Both the position numbers and the translations under genes were made by a program. Below, piece by piece: positions 1 through 8,974 of a stretch of 64,000 nt of DNA. Source of the stretch: an uncultured Flavobacteriales bacterium (GTDB lineage Bacteria > Bacteroidota > Bacteroidia > Flavobacteriales_G > Salibacteraceae). Position 1 is the first letter of the stretch, and each line of letters starts with the position of its first letter. The DNA lies in NCBI GenBank assembly GCA_943788725.1, contig CALSRJ010000006.1:62001-126000 (forward strand), written 5' to 3'. The notes under the pieces were generated by a model, which searched no databases, was not told the DNA's origin, and saw only the letters and a list, made by a program, of their open reading frames with translations.

Positions 1-361
1 CGGCTGATGCATCTACTTTGGCAGCGGGTGCTTCCTTGCTTGCGGGTGCTTGTTTCTGCTCGGCTGCTTGAGTCGCTTCTTTTGCCGGCTTGGCCGGTTC
101 CGCTTTCTTCTCAGGCTTTACGGAAGTGTCGATCTTGCAAACGATCTGTCCAATCTCAACTGTATCTCCTTCGGCGACAAGAAACTGGATTTTCCCTGCG
201 GCTTCAGCGTTCAATTCAAGCGTGGCTTTGTCGCTGTCGATCTCTGCGATCGGCTGGTCTAATTCCACCACATCACCATCTTCCACCAACAACTGGGCTA
301 CTTCAACCTCTGTGATGGACTCGCCCGGACTGGGCATTTTCATTTCTATGATATCAGCCAT
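1..361 (-). CDS. sucB: 2-oxoglutarate dehydrogenase E2 (dihydrolipoamide succinyltransferase), N-terminal part
   Basis: The E2 core enzyme of the 2-oxoglutarate dehydrogenase complex transfers the succinyl group from E1 to CoA through a swinging lipoyl arm in the TCA cycle. The frame is open from an ATG at 359-361 to the window edge, so only about 120 residues are seen. They form one lipoyl domain (residues 1-80) with the lipoylated lysine at about K45 in DSDKATLEL, followed by a flexible Ala/Lys/Pro/Glu-rich linker. The E1-binding and catalytic domains lie outside the window. It starts 17 bp after sucA on the same strand, so the two are surely cotranscribed. The pyruvate dehydrogenase E2 has a similar lipoyl domain, but the adjacent sucA decides the assignment. 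Confidence 0.93.
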   Translation of the reverse strand, partial: MADIIEMKMPSPGESITEVEVAQLLVEDGDVVELDQPIAEIDSDKATLELNAEAAGKIQFLVAEGDTVEIGQIVCKIDTSVKPEKKAEPAKPAKEATQAAEQKQAPASKEAPAAKVDASA

Positions 362-378
362 GGTTTATTGCGTTATCG

Positions 379-3081
379 CTAATTGAATACAGTATCAATG
401 ATTAATTGTTGTCTTTGCTGGAAGCGCTTCATCGAACCGCTTGCAGGACTGCCACTTTCGTGACGTGCGATCACCTTGATCTCTCCTGCAGTCCACTTCC
501 TTGTGATGAAATTCCAAGCGCCCATGTTCTCAGGTTCCTCTTGGGCCCACCGCACTTCAACACTGTTTCCATATGTCTTTAGCACCTTGTCAATTTGCTT
601 ATCAGGGAAGGGATATAGTTGTTCGACGCGCACCAAGGCAACATCGTCATTTTCCCTTTCTTCCCTCGCCGCTAGGAGGTCGTAATAAAGCTTTCCAGAA
701 GTAAATACTACTCGTCTGGCCTTCTTCTTGTTGATCGTTGAGTCTTCAATCACCTCTTGAAAGCCTCCTGTTGCCAAATCTTCGATGGTTGAAACACACT
801 TCGGATGACGTAGCAGGCTTTTCGGTGTAAATACGACGAGTGGCTTTCTAAACTTCCACTTTACTTGGCGACGCAAGACGTGGAAGAAGTTAGCGGGTGA
901 AGTACAGTTCACCACTTGGATATTGTCTTCGGCACACTGTGAAAGAAAGCGTTCCAATCGAGCGCTTGAGTGCTCAGCGCCTTGACCTTCGTAGCCATGT
1001 GGAAGCAGCATCACCAATCCATTCATGCATGCCCACTTATCTTCTGCAGCTGTCAGGAACTGGTCTACGATGATTTGGGCACCGTTGAAGAAGTCTCCAA
1101 ACTGCGCCTCCCAGATCACCAAGGAATACGGGTTCGACATGGCATAACCGTACTCGAATCCAAGTACACCGTATTCCGAAAGCAAAGAATTGTAGATATG
1201 GAAATCGCCTTGCATCTCCATGAGGTTGTTCAGAGGAATGTACTCGTCTCGGGTATCCTCCAAAGTCATCACAGCATGGCGATGAGAAAAGGTTCCTCGT
1301 TCAACGTCTTGACCACTGATTCGCACTGGGTAGGCTTCGGATAACACCGAGGCATAGGCTAGCAATTCGCCCAACGCCCAATCCAGTCTATTTTCCTTCA
1401 CCATCCTCTTCCTGTCTTCCATCAGCTTTACCAACTTCTTAAAGAAGGGCATGTCATCTGGAAGTGTGTTCATCTTGTCTGCAAGCTCCAGAAGTTTCTT
1501 TTTAGGAACAGCCGTCGATGGAGAAACATCAAAATCCCCCTCTTTCGACCGTATAATTCCTTTCCATGAAGCTTCCAAAAAATTCGAGATCTGCGCAGTA
1601 CTCTTCTCCTTCGCGTGACTAAGTCGCTCTTGAAGGTGATCATTGAATTTCTTTTCAATCGCCTTCGCCTCTTCAGCTGTCAACTCACCTTCGCTGATCA
1701 ATCGCTCCACGTAAATCTCCTTTGGATTCTTATGCTTGGCAATGGCCTTGTACAGGGTTGGCTGGGTAAAGCGAGGTTCATCTCCCTCATTGTGACCGTA
1801 CTTTCGGTAACACAACAGGTCGATGAAGACATCTTGATGGTACTTCTGGCGGTACTCAATGGCAAGTTTCATGGCGTGCACCACGGCTTCGGGATCATCA
1901 CCGTTTACGTGGAAGACAGGCGACAACGTTACTTTTCCTACATCCGTACAGTACGTACTGGACCTAGCGTCCAAATAATTGGTGGTGAAGCCAATTTGGT
2001 TATTAATCACGATGTGCAGCGTACCCCCGGTGCGGTAACCGTCGAGTCCGGCCATCTGCACCACTTCATACACGACCCCTTGACCAGCGATGGAAGCATC
2101 ACCATGGATCAGGATTGGAATGATCTTGTTCTCATCCTGCAGATAGGTGTCAATCTTAGAGCGAACGATGCCCTGCACAACAGGGTCTACCGCTTCTAAG
2201 TGCGAAGGATTAGGGGCAAGTGTGAGTTGTAACTTAGTTCCTACTTCCGTAGCCACCTCTGAAGAATAGCCCAAGTGGTATTTGACGTCTCCATCAAACA
2301 GATTGTCTTCGTATTCTTTGCCCTCGAATTCACGAAAGATGTCTGTGTAGGTCTTCTTCAGAATATTGGCCAAGACGTTCAGTCTACCCCTATGGGCCAT
2401 ACCTATCACGATTTCCTCGACACCGAGTACGGCTCCATATTCGGCCACAACATCCAACGCTGGAATCAACGACTCACCCCCTTCAAGGGAGAAGCGTTTT
2501 TGTCCCACAAATTTCTTGTGTAAAAAGCTTTCAAAGACAACAGCCTCATTCAGCTTACGCAGGATGGTATGCTTGACCTCTTTCGAGAATTTCGGCACAT
2601 TCTTTTCAGATTCAACCCGTTTCTTGATCCAATTGAGCTTTTCTACATCTCGGATGTACATGTACTCGACACCTATGCTATTGCAATAGGTCGTTTTAAC
2701 GTGCGCTAGGATGTCTTTCAGCTTTGCTGGACCGATACCGATCTCAACGCCAGCATTGAATACAGTATCAAGGTCTGCCTCTGACAGTCCAAAGTTCTGC
2801 AAATCCAAGGTAGGTGAGTACTTCCTCCGCTCTCGTACAGGGTTGGTCTTGGTAAAGAGATGCCCCCTGGTTCGGTAAGCATTAATAAGCTCCATCACCT
2901 TAAATTCTTTCAGCGTCCCTTCCGAAACTGCTTGCTCACCATAGGTAGCTTGGAAGAATTCAAAGCCTTGAAAGAATTTCTTCCAACCTTCCTCAACGGA
3001 GTCAGGGCTTTCCTTGAATTGTTTGTAAAGCTCTTCAACGGCGTTCACGTCGCCATTTCCGAGGTATGAGAATTTGTCCAT
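379..3081 (-). CDS. sucA: 2-oxoglutarate dehydrogenase E1 component
   Basis: This is the thiamine-diphosphate-dependent decarboxylase of the 2-oxoglutarate dehydrogenase complex, a cytoplasmic TCA-cycle enzyme. At 900 residues it is close to the usual 900-950. Visible signatures are the short N-terminal E2-docking segment beginning DKFSYLGNGDVNAVEELY, the conserved GQKRFSLEGGESLIPALD at about 193-210, AHRGRLNVLAN at 229-239, the HVNGDDPEA ThDP/Mg-binding region, YRKYGHNEGDEP, and a C-terminal transketolase-like domain with QFGDFFNGAQ and LPHGYEGQGAEHSS. The ATG start is 23 nt downstream of a TAGATTTG -7 box. It heads an operon with sucB. Confidence 0.97.
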   Translation of the reverse strand: MDKFSYLGNGDVNAVEELYKQFKESPDSVEEGWKKFFQGFEFFQATYGEQAVSEGTLKEFKVMELINAYRTRGHLFTKTNPVRERRKYSPTLDLQNFGLSEADLDTVFNAGVEIGIGPAKLKDILAHVKTTYCNSIGVEYMYIRDVEKLNWIKKRVESEKNVPKFSKEVKHTILRKLNEAVVFESFLHKKFVGQKRFSLEGGESLIPALDVVAEYGAVLGVEEIVIGMAHRGRLNVLANILKKTYTDIFREFEGKEYEDNLFDGDVKYHLGYSSEVATEVGTKLQLTLAPNPSHLEAVDPVVQGIVRSKIDTYLQDENKIIPILIHGDASIAGQGVVYEVVQMAGLDGYRTGGTLHIVINNQIGFTTNYLDARSSTYCTDVGKVTLSPVFHVNGDDPEAVVHAMKLAIEYRQKYHQDVFIDLLCYRKYGHNEGDEPRFTQPTLYKAIAKHKNPKEIYVERLISEGELTAEEAKAIEKKFNDHLQERLSHAKEKSTAQISNFLEASWKGIIRSKEGDFDVSPSTAVPKKKLLELADKMNTLPDDMPFFKKLVKLMEDRKRMVKENRLDWALGELLAYASVLSEAYPVRISGQDVERGTFSHRHAVMTLEDTRDEYIPLNNLMEMQGDFHIYNSLLSEYGVLGFEYGYAMSNPYSLVIWEAQFGDFFNGAQIIVDQFLTAAEDKWACMNGLVMLLPHGYEGQGAEHSSARLERFLSQCAEDNIQVVNCTSPANFFHVLRRQVKWKFRKPLVVFTPKSLLRHPKCVSTIEDLATGGFQEVIEDSTINKKKARRVVFTSGKLYYDLLAAREERENDDVALVRVEQLYPFPDKQIDKVLKTYGNSVEVRWAQEEPENMGAWNFITRKWTAGEIKVIARHESGSPASGSMKRFQQRQQLIIDTVFN

Positions 3082-3104
3082 CGAAGTACTCGAATATTGG
3101 TTGG

Positions 3105-3112
3105 CAAATCTA
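3105..3112 (-). promoter_or_regulatory. -7 box TAGATTTG for sucAB
   Basis: TAGATTTG on the minus strand matches the Bacteroidota -7 consensus TAnnTTTG and lies 23 nt upstream of the sucA ATG, in the short gap after the preceding gene. No good TTTG/TTG -33 element is seen at 17-20 nt spacing, so this is a moderate call. Confidence 0.45.
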
Positions 3113-3505
3113 AGGTTTTAAGTGTTTTCGGGTCTGATCCCCTTCATCTTTCGCAGAGGTCATGCTGAATTGACGTCGGAGCCAAACCTTTTGAAAGCTC
3201 CGCAGCAGATAAAGACGTGCCAGTTCTTCGTCCTCCAGCGTGTCGAGATCCAGCTGAATAGGCAAGTCTACGCGATAATTCAGGTTATCCCACAAGGGTT
3301 TATTACCTTTCACCTCGTGAAGGACACCTGCGATGAATGAAATCGAATCTTCTGGTTCAATGCTCTCTAACACCTCGTCAAGTCTTACACCTGACATACG
3401 CATATCTTTGCGAAGTTGCTCGAGCGTTTGGTTACGCCAGTCCGGTGACTTCATCAGTGCATCGAATCGTTCGGTGAGCGCTATTGTAAAAGCAATTTCA
3501 GTCAA
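3110..3505 (-). CDS. hypothetical protein, 131 aa
   Basis: I do not recognise this family. The frame encodes a soluble, acidic protein of up to 131 residues with no signal peptide or membrane segment. It is rich in Leu, Asp and Glu and ends in a basic tail. The predicted start is a TTG at 3503-3505 giving (M)TEIAFTIALTERF; the first in-frame ATG is about 17 codons later, at ALMKSPDWRN, so the start is uncertain. It sits 28 bp upstream of sucA on the same strand and is divergent from the epimerase at 3530, with only 24 bp between them. The coding pattern and the lack of a competing frame support a real gene. No function is proposed. Confidence 0.65.
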   Translation of the reverse strand: MTEIAFTIALTERFDALMKSPDWRNQTLEQLRKDMRMSGVRLDEVLESIEPEDSISFIAGVLHEVKGNKPLWDNLNYRVDLPIQLDLDTLEDEELARLYLLRSFQKVWLRRQFSMTSAKDEGDQTRKHLKP

Positions 3506-3529
3506 GCAATTTCAAGTTTCAGAGCTAGT

Positions 3530-4435
3530 ATGACGAAGGTATTGATAACGGGGGGAACAGGAATGATCGGCAAACCGCTGACCAGCTTTCTTTTAGAGGC
3601 TGGCTACGAGGTGGTTCACCTCAGCCGAACCCCTGGAACCAATGACCTTGTAAAGACCTTCGAATGGGATCTGAAAAATGGAAGCATTGATTCGGCTGCC
3701 GTGAAAGGTGTGGATGCTATTGTGCATTTAGCAGGAGCGGGAATTGCAGATGCTCCATGGACCGACGAGCGCAAAAAGGAAATCATCGACAGCCGCGTCA
3801 AGAGCGCAGCCCTTTTACTCAACGCCTGTAAGAAGGAAGGGGTCCGCCTTAAGAAATTCGTTTCTGCTTCGGCCATTGGATGGTATCCTCTGACGATCAG
3901 CAACGATGTGTACGGTGAAGAGCAACCAGCATCCGACGGTTTTCTCGGCAAAACTTGCGAAGCTTGGGAGAGAGCAGCAGACGAATTCAACGACGTCGCA
4001 GAACGAGTGGTTAAACTGCGAATTGGGCTAGTCCTTGGTCGCAACCAAGGCGCCTTGAAACAAATCGCTCAACCAGTGCGCCTTTTTGTTGGCGCTGGAT
4101 TGGGATCAGGCATTCAGGCCATGTCTTGGATTCACATCAAAGATGTGTGCAGGATGTTTCAGCACAGCATTGAAAATGACCTCAACGGTGTTTATAATGC
4201 TGTGGGGCCGGATACGATTACCAACGAAGAATTCATGCAAATCTTAGCCGATGTGATGGAACGCCCCATCATGCTTCCCAACATTCCCGAATTCCTGATT
4301 CGCATGCTGTTTGGTCAAAAGGCTGATCTGGTGCTGAAGGGAGTGAAACTCTCCTCGAATAAAATCCTAGAAACAGGGTTTGAGTTTGATTATCCGACGC
4401 TCAATTCGGCGTTGCTCCACATCTACAACGACTAA
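3530..4435 (+). CDS. TIGR01777-type NAD(P)-dependent epimerase (SDR39U1/YfcH-like)
   Basis: This extended-SDR protein of 301 residues opens with the Rossmann dinucleotide-binding motif TGGTGMIGKP, continues with DAIVHLAGAGIAD, an SASAIGWYP segment where the catalytic Ser/Tyr region is expected, and the family-typical SWIHIKDVCRM and GVYNAVGPD motifs. The domain of unknown function that closes the family (LPNIPEFLIRMLFGQKADL) is present at the C-terminus. The substrate of this family is not established. Its stop overlaps the stop of the convergent polyprenyl synthase by 4 bp. No promoter motif was found in the 24 bp upstream. Confidence 0.9.
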   Translation: MTKVLITGGTGMIGKPLTSFLLEAGYEVVHLSRTPGTNDLVKTFEWDLKNGSIDSAAVKGVDAIVHLAGAGIADAPWTDERKKEIIDSRVKSAALLLNACKKEGVRLKKFVSASAIGWYPLTISNDVYGEEQPASDGFLGKTCEAWERAADEFNDVAERVVKLRIGLVLGRNQGALKQIAQPVRLFVGAGLGSGIQAMSWIHIKDVCRMFQHSIENDLNGVYNAVGPDTITNEEFMQILADVMERPIMLPNIPEFLIRMLFGQKADLVLKGVKLSSNKILETGFEFDYPTLNSALLHIYND

Positions 4436-5403
4436 GACGTACGTCCCATCAGGTAAGCCACTAGGCCGCGCAACTGTTGCTTCACTTCCTCACTCCCATC
4501 GATCGCATCCAAGGCTATTGCAGATTGCTTAGAATAGCGTGCGATCTCAGCAGTGAGCAAAGCAGCTACCCCTAAGTCTTGATAAATCGATGTAACTTCC
4601 TTAATGCGGTGATTGATGTCACTGCTTGCAAAGGCTTGATCCAAACGCTCTTTTTGAGCTGTATTTGCCAATTCATACGCCTTGATTGTCAACCAAGTGC
4701 GCTTCCCTTCCTTGATGTCACCACCAATCTCTTTTCCAAAGGATTCCTGGTCACCAAAACTGTCCAAGTAATCATCACGCAATTGAAATGCGAATCCTAT
4801 GTCCTCGGCAAATTTCCCGATGAGGGCCAAGTCCTTGTCCGAAGCTCCTGCCACGATAGCACCCAATTGCATTGCCCCACCGAGCAGAACGGCGGTCTTT
4901 CTTCGGATCATGTACGTATACGCTTCAATACTCACTGCGGACTGTGCGGCATAATCCATGTCGAGCTGCTGCCCTTCACATACCTCCAGAGCTGTGTTTG
5001 AAAATACTTCTGCCAACTTCGGGAGTTTGGCTGCATCGGCCTGCATCAGATATTGGTAGGCCACCACGAGCATTCCATCCCCACTGAGGATGGCAATGTT
5101 CTGATCCCACTTCTTGTGCACGGTCGGTAAACCCCTTCGCACGTCGGCACTGTCCATGATGTCGTCATGCACCAAGGAAAAATTGTGAAAGATCTCCACC
5201 GCCAAGGCCTGCGGAAGAGCGGCTTTACGCTCTCCCCCCATCAACTGACACCCCATCAAGGTGAGTATAGGTCGGATGCGTTTTCCACCCAGGCCGATGA
5301 TGTAGCGCATTGGATCGTAAAGGTTCGATGGCTCCTTTGGAATGGAAAGCTCGCTCAACGCATGCTCTACTTCTTCGCGTAATAGGTTGAGAGAACTATC
5401 CAT
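4432..5403 (-). CDS. polyprenyl (FPP/GGPP-type) diphosphate synthase
   Basis: This cytoplasmic trans-prenyltransferase condenses isopentenyl diphosphate with an allylic diphosphate. In 323 residues it shows the first Asp-rich motif DDIMD (within LVHDDIMDSADVRRG), GLGGKRIRP near the N-terminus, GQQLDMDYA, RKTAVLLGGAMQLGA, and the second Asp-rich motif RDDYLDSFGD. The first motif is the short DDxxD form, and Phe lies five residues before it, which in related enzymes limits product length to roughly C15-C20. The exact chain length is an inference. It is the last gene of the operon with the RND exporter and rfbA, 3 bp after rfbA. IspA or IspB function cannot be separated from sequence alone. Confidence 0.9.
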   Translation of the reverse strand: MDSSLNLLREEVEHALSELSIPKEPSNLYDPMRYIIGLGGKRIRPILTLMGCQLMGGERKAALPQALAVEIFHNFSLVHDDIMDSADVRRGLPTVHKKWDQNIAILSGDGMLVVAYQYLMQADAAKLPKLAEVFSNTALEVCEGQQLDMDYAAQSAVSIEAYTYMIRRKTAVLLGGAMQLGAIVAGASDKDLALIGKFAEDIGFAFQLRDDYLDSFGDQESFGKEIGGDIKEGKRTWLTIKAYELANTAQKERLDQAFASSDINHRIKEVTSIYQDLGVAALLTAEIARYSKQSAIALDAIDGSEEVKQQLRGLVAYLMGRTS

Positions 5404-5406
5404 GGA

Positions 5407-6267
5407 TCATTTGATCAAATTGATGAGGTATTCACCATATCCACTCTTAAGAAGTGGCTTGGCCAATTCCCTTAACTGATCAGCGGAGATAAAGTTCATT
5501 CGGTAGGCTACCTCTTCAATGCAACCTACCTTGAGGCCTTGCCGTTCTTCGATGACCTGCACAAACTGTCCTGCCTGCATCAGCGAAGGAAAGGTTCCGG
5601 TATCCAACCAGGCATAGCCTCTTCCCATCACACGCACTTCCAAATCTCCGTTTTCCAAATACCACTTATTGACATCGGTGATTTCGTACTCACCCCGAGC
5701 ACTCGGCTTGAGCTGTTCGGCGACTTGCACTACCTTATTGTCGTAGAAATACAATCCAGGAACCGCATAGTTCGACTTTGGTGTCGCCGGCTTTTCTTCG
5801 AGCGACACCGCTTTTAGGTCTTTATCAAATTCTACTACCCCATAGCGTTCTGGGTCATGCACGTGGTATGCGAATACGACTCCCCCTTTCGGATCCACAG
5901 CCGACTGGACGAGATGGTGAAAAGCATTTCCGAAAAAGATGTTGTCGCCTAAGATCAATGCTACGCTATCATCACCGATAAACTCCTTGCCAAGTACGAA
6001 TGCTTGTGCCAGTCCATTGGGAACTTCCTGCACCTTGTATGAAAACCTACATCCCAGCGCGCTGCCGTCGCCGAGGAGTCGTTCAAAATTCGGCAGGTCC
6101 TCGGGCGTAGAAATGATGAGTATCTCATTGATGCCGGCCATCATAAGAACGGACAATGGATAGTATATCATGGGCTTGTCGTAAACAGGAAGCATTTGCT
6201 TGCTCATTGCGAGCGTCAGCGGGTGTAGACGCGTTCCTGCGCCTCCAGCTAGAATAATTCCTTTCAT
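5407..6267 (-). CDS. rfbA: glucose-1-phosphate thymidylyltransferase
   Basis: RfbA/RmlA makes dTDP-glucose from dTTP and glucose-1-phosphate, the first step of dTDP-L-rhamnose and related deoxysugar synthesis. All 286 residues are present, the normal length. Diagnostic segments are [20 protein letters not shown] at the nucleotide-binding N-terminus, [28 protein letters not shown] with the metal-binding Asp, VEFD..SLEEKP and [15 protein letters not shown]. The ATG overlaps the exporter stop by 4 bp (translational coupling). rfbB, rfbC and rfbD are not adjacent, so the pathway must be completed elsewhere in the genome. Confidence 0.96.
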   Translation of the reverse strand: MKGIILAGGAGTRLHPLTLAMSKQMLPVYDKPMIYYPLSVLMMAGINEILIISTPEDLPNFERLLGDGSALGCRFSYKVQEVPNGLAQAFVLGKEFIGDDSVALILGDNIFFGNAFHHLVQSAVDPKGGVVFAYHVHDPERYGVVEFDKDLKAVSLEEKPATPKSNYAVPGLYFYDNKVVQVAEQLKPSARGEYEITDVNKWYLENGDLEVRVMGRGYAWLDTGTFPSLMQAGQFVQVIEERQGLKVGCIEEVAYRMNFISADQLRELAKPLLKSGYGEYLINLIK

Positions 6268-8894
6268 AATTCTTTGGTTTTTTCATTTGAGGCGACCCGG
6301 AAATCTAGGTCGTCTAACTCAAGGTCTTCCTCTTCATCGAGAAGGGTTAAAAAGGGCTCTTGGAACCATCGGGTCAGCATGGCCTTTTCGAAGGACATGA
6401 GAAAGGATGGCAAGAGGACCAAATTGGCAAACATGGCCACCATCAGTGTCAATGAAACTAGAATGCCCAAAGCTTGGGTTCCTCCAAAATCTGATGATGC
6501 GAAGACGCCAAAGCCGAAGAAAAGGATGATCGAAGTGTATACCATGCTCACCCCCGTTTCTTTCAATGCCAAATGCACGGAGCGACCGATGTCGTTATTG
6601 GTCAACCTCAACTCTTGCCTGTACTTGGCTAAATAGTGAATCGTATCGTCTACCGAAATACCAAAGGCCACACTGAACACTAAGATGGTGGACGGTTTGA
6701 TATTAATGCCAAAGTACCCCATGATTCCCGCGGTAAAGAGCAATGGAATGAGGTTGGTGATGACAGAAATGATGATCATTCGAAGCGAACTGAAGACAAC
6801 CGCCATCAAAAGCGCAACGATCAGGATTGCAATGCTTAGGCTGATGAAGAGGTTTCTCACCAGGTAATTTGTTCCTTCCAAGAACGTGATACTCGGCCCA
6901 GTGATAAGCACACCGAGGTAGGTTGAGTCGACTGCACGACTAAGTGCATTGATCATTCCTGTGTCTCCCGCAAAATGAATCGAGTCGAGATCAACCGTCG
7001 CGTTGGAACCCTCGGATTGAAGGGATGCCTTGAACACCCGATTTGCCGATGAATTCCGTTTGAGGATGCGTTCAGAAAGCGAGTCAACCAAATGACCATC
7101 ATCCGAAGTTCCTATGATGGCGAGTAATGAATCTTGAAGGCGTCTTTTCGGATTGAAAATGGAATCGATCCTAGGGTGGTACTTCGCTAGTAGGCTGTCC
7201 ATTTCAATCGTCCCGATGTCTGCCACTTGCAAGTTAATCCGCGCATAGCGTTGGGTTGAATCAACGTAGGCGTTCAGTAAATTCTTGTCGGCATTTGAGT
7301 TGTCTACGTAATCGCTAAAAAAGGCACGTTCCCGCGAAGTGATCAATTCGTACCGTTCAGGATCTCCATTGTAATATGCCTGCTTGATGAACTTCATGGC
7401 GTCTACGATAGAAATGCTCTTAGAGAAATTGGGATCCTTGCGAAAGAGTTCTTGGGTCGCCTCAATTTCCTCCAAGACCTTGGATTGAGACACGCGTCGC
7501 TTCTTCCTGGTATCGATCTCAATTTCAAAAGGAACTACCCCGCCAAAATGGGTTTCAAACCAATGCAAGTCATTGACCACGGTATGGTTCTTCGGAAGAT
7601 CATCCACAATATTTCCCGTAGTTTCAATCAATCGCATTCCATTGATGGACACGAGCACCACACATGCGGTAAGCACATACACGAGCGGACGGTGCTTTCC
7701 GGTCAAACGATCAAACCAATTCACGAGATTGACCACCCAACGTTGGTTGAGGTGGTCGGTCTTCTTACCGGTGGGAGAGGGTAAGTAACTATAGGTAATG
7801 GTGATGATCAGTATGGACAACAAGAAAAGGAACATGATGGAAATAAAGGCTACAATGCCGAATTCAACCAACAGGATGCTCTGGGTAAAGACAAAGGTCA
7901 GAAAGCCCGTTGCCGTGGTTGCATTCGTCATGAACGTGGCACTACCAATGCGAGATACAACGCGCACGAGAGCCTTGGCCTTGTTTCCATGATCATTGAG
8001 TTCCGAGTGAAACTTGTTGATGAGGTAGATGCAATTCGGTATACCGATCACGATCATCAATGGTGAGATCAAACTGGTCAGAATGGTGATCTCATAGTTG
8101 AGCATGTTCAGGGTGCCCAACGACCAAATCACGCCCATGCAAACTACCGTCATGGAGATGATGACGGGTTTCAAGCTCTTGAAAAAGATCAGCAGGATTG
8201 TAATGGTAATCAAGATGGTTAGCAGAAGCAGCGTCTTCAATTCTTTCTTGACCAAGGCGCTGAGGTTCTCCCGTATATAGGGCATACCCGAGTAGTAAAT
8301 TTTTGTTCCTGTTTCGGTTTCAAAGTCTTCGATGACCTGTAAAACACCTCCAAAAAATTCCGTGCGTTCGGTAGAGTTAAAGCGCTCGTTGTCCATGGAA
8401 ATGGCCATGATGCTGAAGTTATTCTCTCCATTGTAGAGTAAGCCCTTGTAGAAAGGGAGGGATTCAAATTTTCTTTGAATCGAATCCAGTTCAGCTTCAG
8501 AACCGACAGGACCCTTGATCAATGGGTCGATGACGAATTCCTTTTTACTGGTATCCTTGACGATGTCAAAAGCACTTCCTATGGACAGTAAGGTATCCAC
8601 CCCATCCATATGTGCGAGCTTCCTCCCGAGGCGATACCATGCATTGAACGACTCTACATCGTGGAAAAGATCTTTCTCAATACCGATGGCAAAAACCGTC
8701 GACTCCTCTTTGAACCTATTCTGAAATGACCTCCAATCGACCATCGTAGGCGAATCTTCAGGCAACATTTGCGGCAAGCCATATGCCAAGCGTACCCCGG
8801 TCGCTTGGTAGAGCATTCCGGCGGTAACTGCCACCAATCCAATGATGATGGCGAGCTTGTAACGTATGATAAGACGGGCGAATTCAGCCCACAT
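6264..8894 (-). CDS. RND superfamily (MMPL/Patched-like) exporter
   Basis: This is a predicted inner-membrane proton-driven exporter of 876 residues with the two-fold RND layout. An N-terminal membrane helix ([13 protein letters not shown]) is followed by a periplasmic loop, a first helical bundle ([20 protein letters not shown] onwards, with [16 protein letters not shown]), a second periplasmic loop containing [20 protein letters not shown], and a second bundle ([20 protein letters not shown] onwards) with the conserved [15 protein letters not shown]. It belongs to the MMPL/HpnN-like branch whose members export lipids, not to the tripartite drug-pump branch: no periplasmic adaptor or outer-membrane channel gene is adjacent. 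The substrate is unknown. The cotranscribed rfbA and polyprenyl synthase suggest a glycosylated or isoprenoid lipid. Confidence 0.9.
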   Translation of the reverse strand: MWAEFARLIIRYKLAIIIGLVAVTAGMLYQATGVRLAYGLPQMLPEDSPTMVDWRSFQNRFKEESTVFAIGIEKDLFHDVESFNAWYRLGRKLAHMDGVDTLLSIGSAFDIVKDTSKKEFVIDPLIKGPVGSEAELDSIQRKFESLPFYKGLLYNGENNFSIMAISMDNERFNSTERTEFFGGVLQVIEDFETETGTKIYYSGMPYIRENLSALVKKELKTLLLLTILITITILLIFFKSLKPVIISMTVVCMGVIWSLGTLNMLNYEITILTSLISPLMIVIGIPNCIYLINKFHSELNDHGNKAKALVRVVSRIGSATFMTNATTATGFLTFVFTQSILLVEFGIVAFISIMFLFLLSILIITITYSYLPSPTGKKTDHLNQRWVVNLVNWFDRLTGKHRPLVYVLTACVVLVSINGMRLIETTGNIVDDLPKNHTVVNDLHWFETHFGGVVPFEIEIDTRKKRRVSQSKVLEEIEATQELFRKDPNFSKSISIVDAMKFIKQAYYNGDPERYELITSRERAFFSDYVDNSNADKNLLNAYVDSTQRYARINLQVADIGTIEMDSLLAKYHPRIDSIFNPKRRLQDSLLAIIGTSDDGHLVDSLSERILKRNSSANRVFKASLQSEGSNATVDLDSIHFAGDTGMINALSRAVDSTYLGVLITGPSITFLEGTNYLVRNLFISLSIAILIVALLMAVVFSSLRMIIISVITNLIPLLFTAGIMGYFGINIKPSTILVFSVAFGISVDDTIHYLAKYRQELRLTNNDIGRSVHLALKETGVSMVYTSIILFFGFGVFASSDFGGTQALGILVSLTLMVAMFANLVLLPSFLMSFEKAMLTRWFQEPFLTLLDEEEDLELDDLDFRVASNEKTKEL

Positions 8895-8916
8895 ATGGGA
8901 GGTTTTTGAACGTCGC

Positions 8917-8947
8917 CGAAGTTACGAGAATAGGCCCCAACAGCAAT
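8917..8947 (-). promoter_or_regulatory. promoter of the RND exporter-rfbA-polyprenyl synthase operon
   Basis: On the minus strand ATTG (8947-8944), a 19-nt spacer and TAACTTCG (8924-8917) fit the Bacteroidota TTG / TAnnTTyG promoter. The exporter ATG is 22 nt downstream. It lies back to back with the -7 box of the radical SAM gene. Confidence 0.5.
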
Positions 8948-8959
8948 GATGCTAACCGT

Positions 8960-8967
8960 TATTTTTG
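8960..8967 (+). promoter_or_regulatory. -7 box TATTTTTG for the radical SAM gene
   Basis: TATTTTTG matches TAnnTTTG and ends 7 nt before the ATG at 8975. It lies inside the N-terminal extension that an upstream ATG at 8906 would give, which argues that 8975 is the true start. No clear -33 element is seen. Confidence 0.55.
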
Positions 8968-8974
8968 GACACGC

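Noticed and set aside
1615-2199. 194-codon open frame on the plus strand opposite sucA
   Set aside because: It lies wholly inside the sucA coding sequence, with no family features; sucA explains the sequence.
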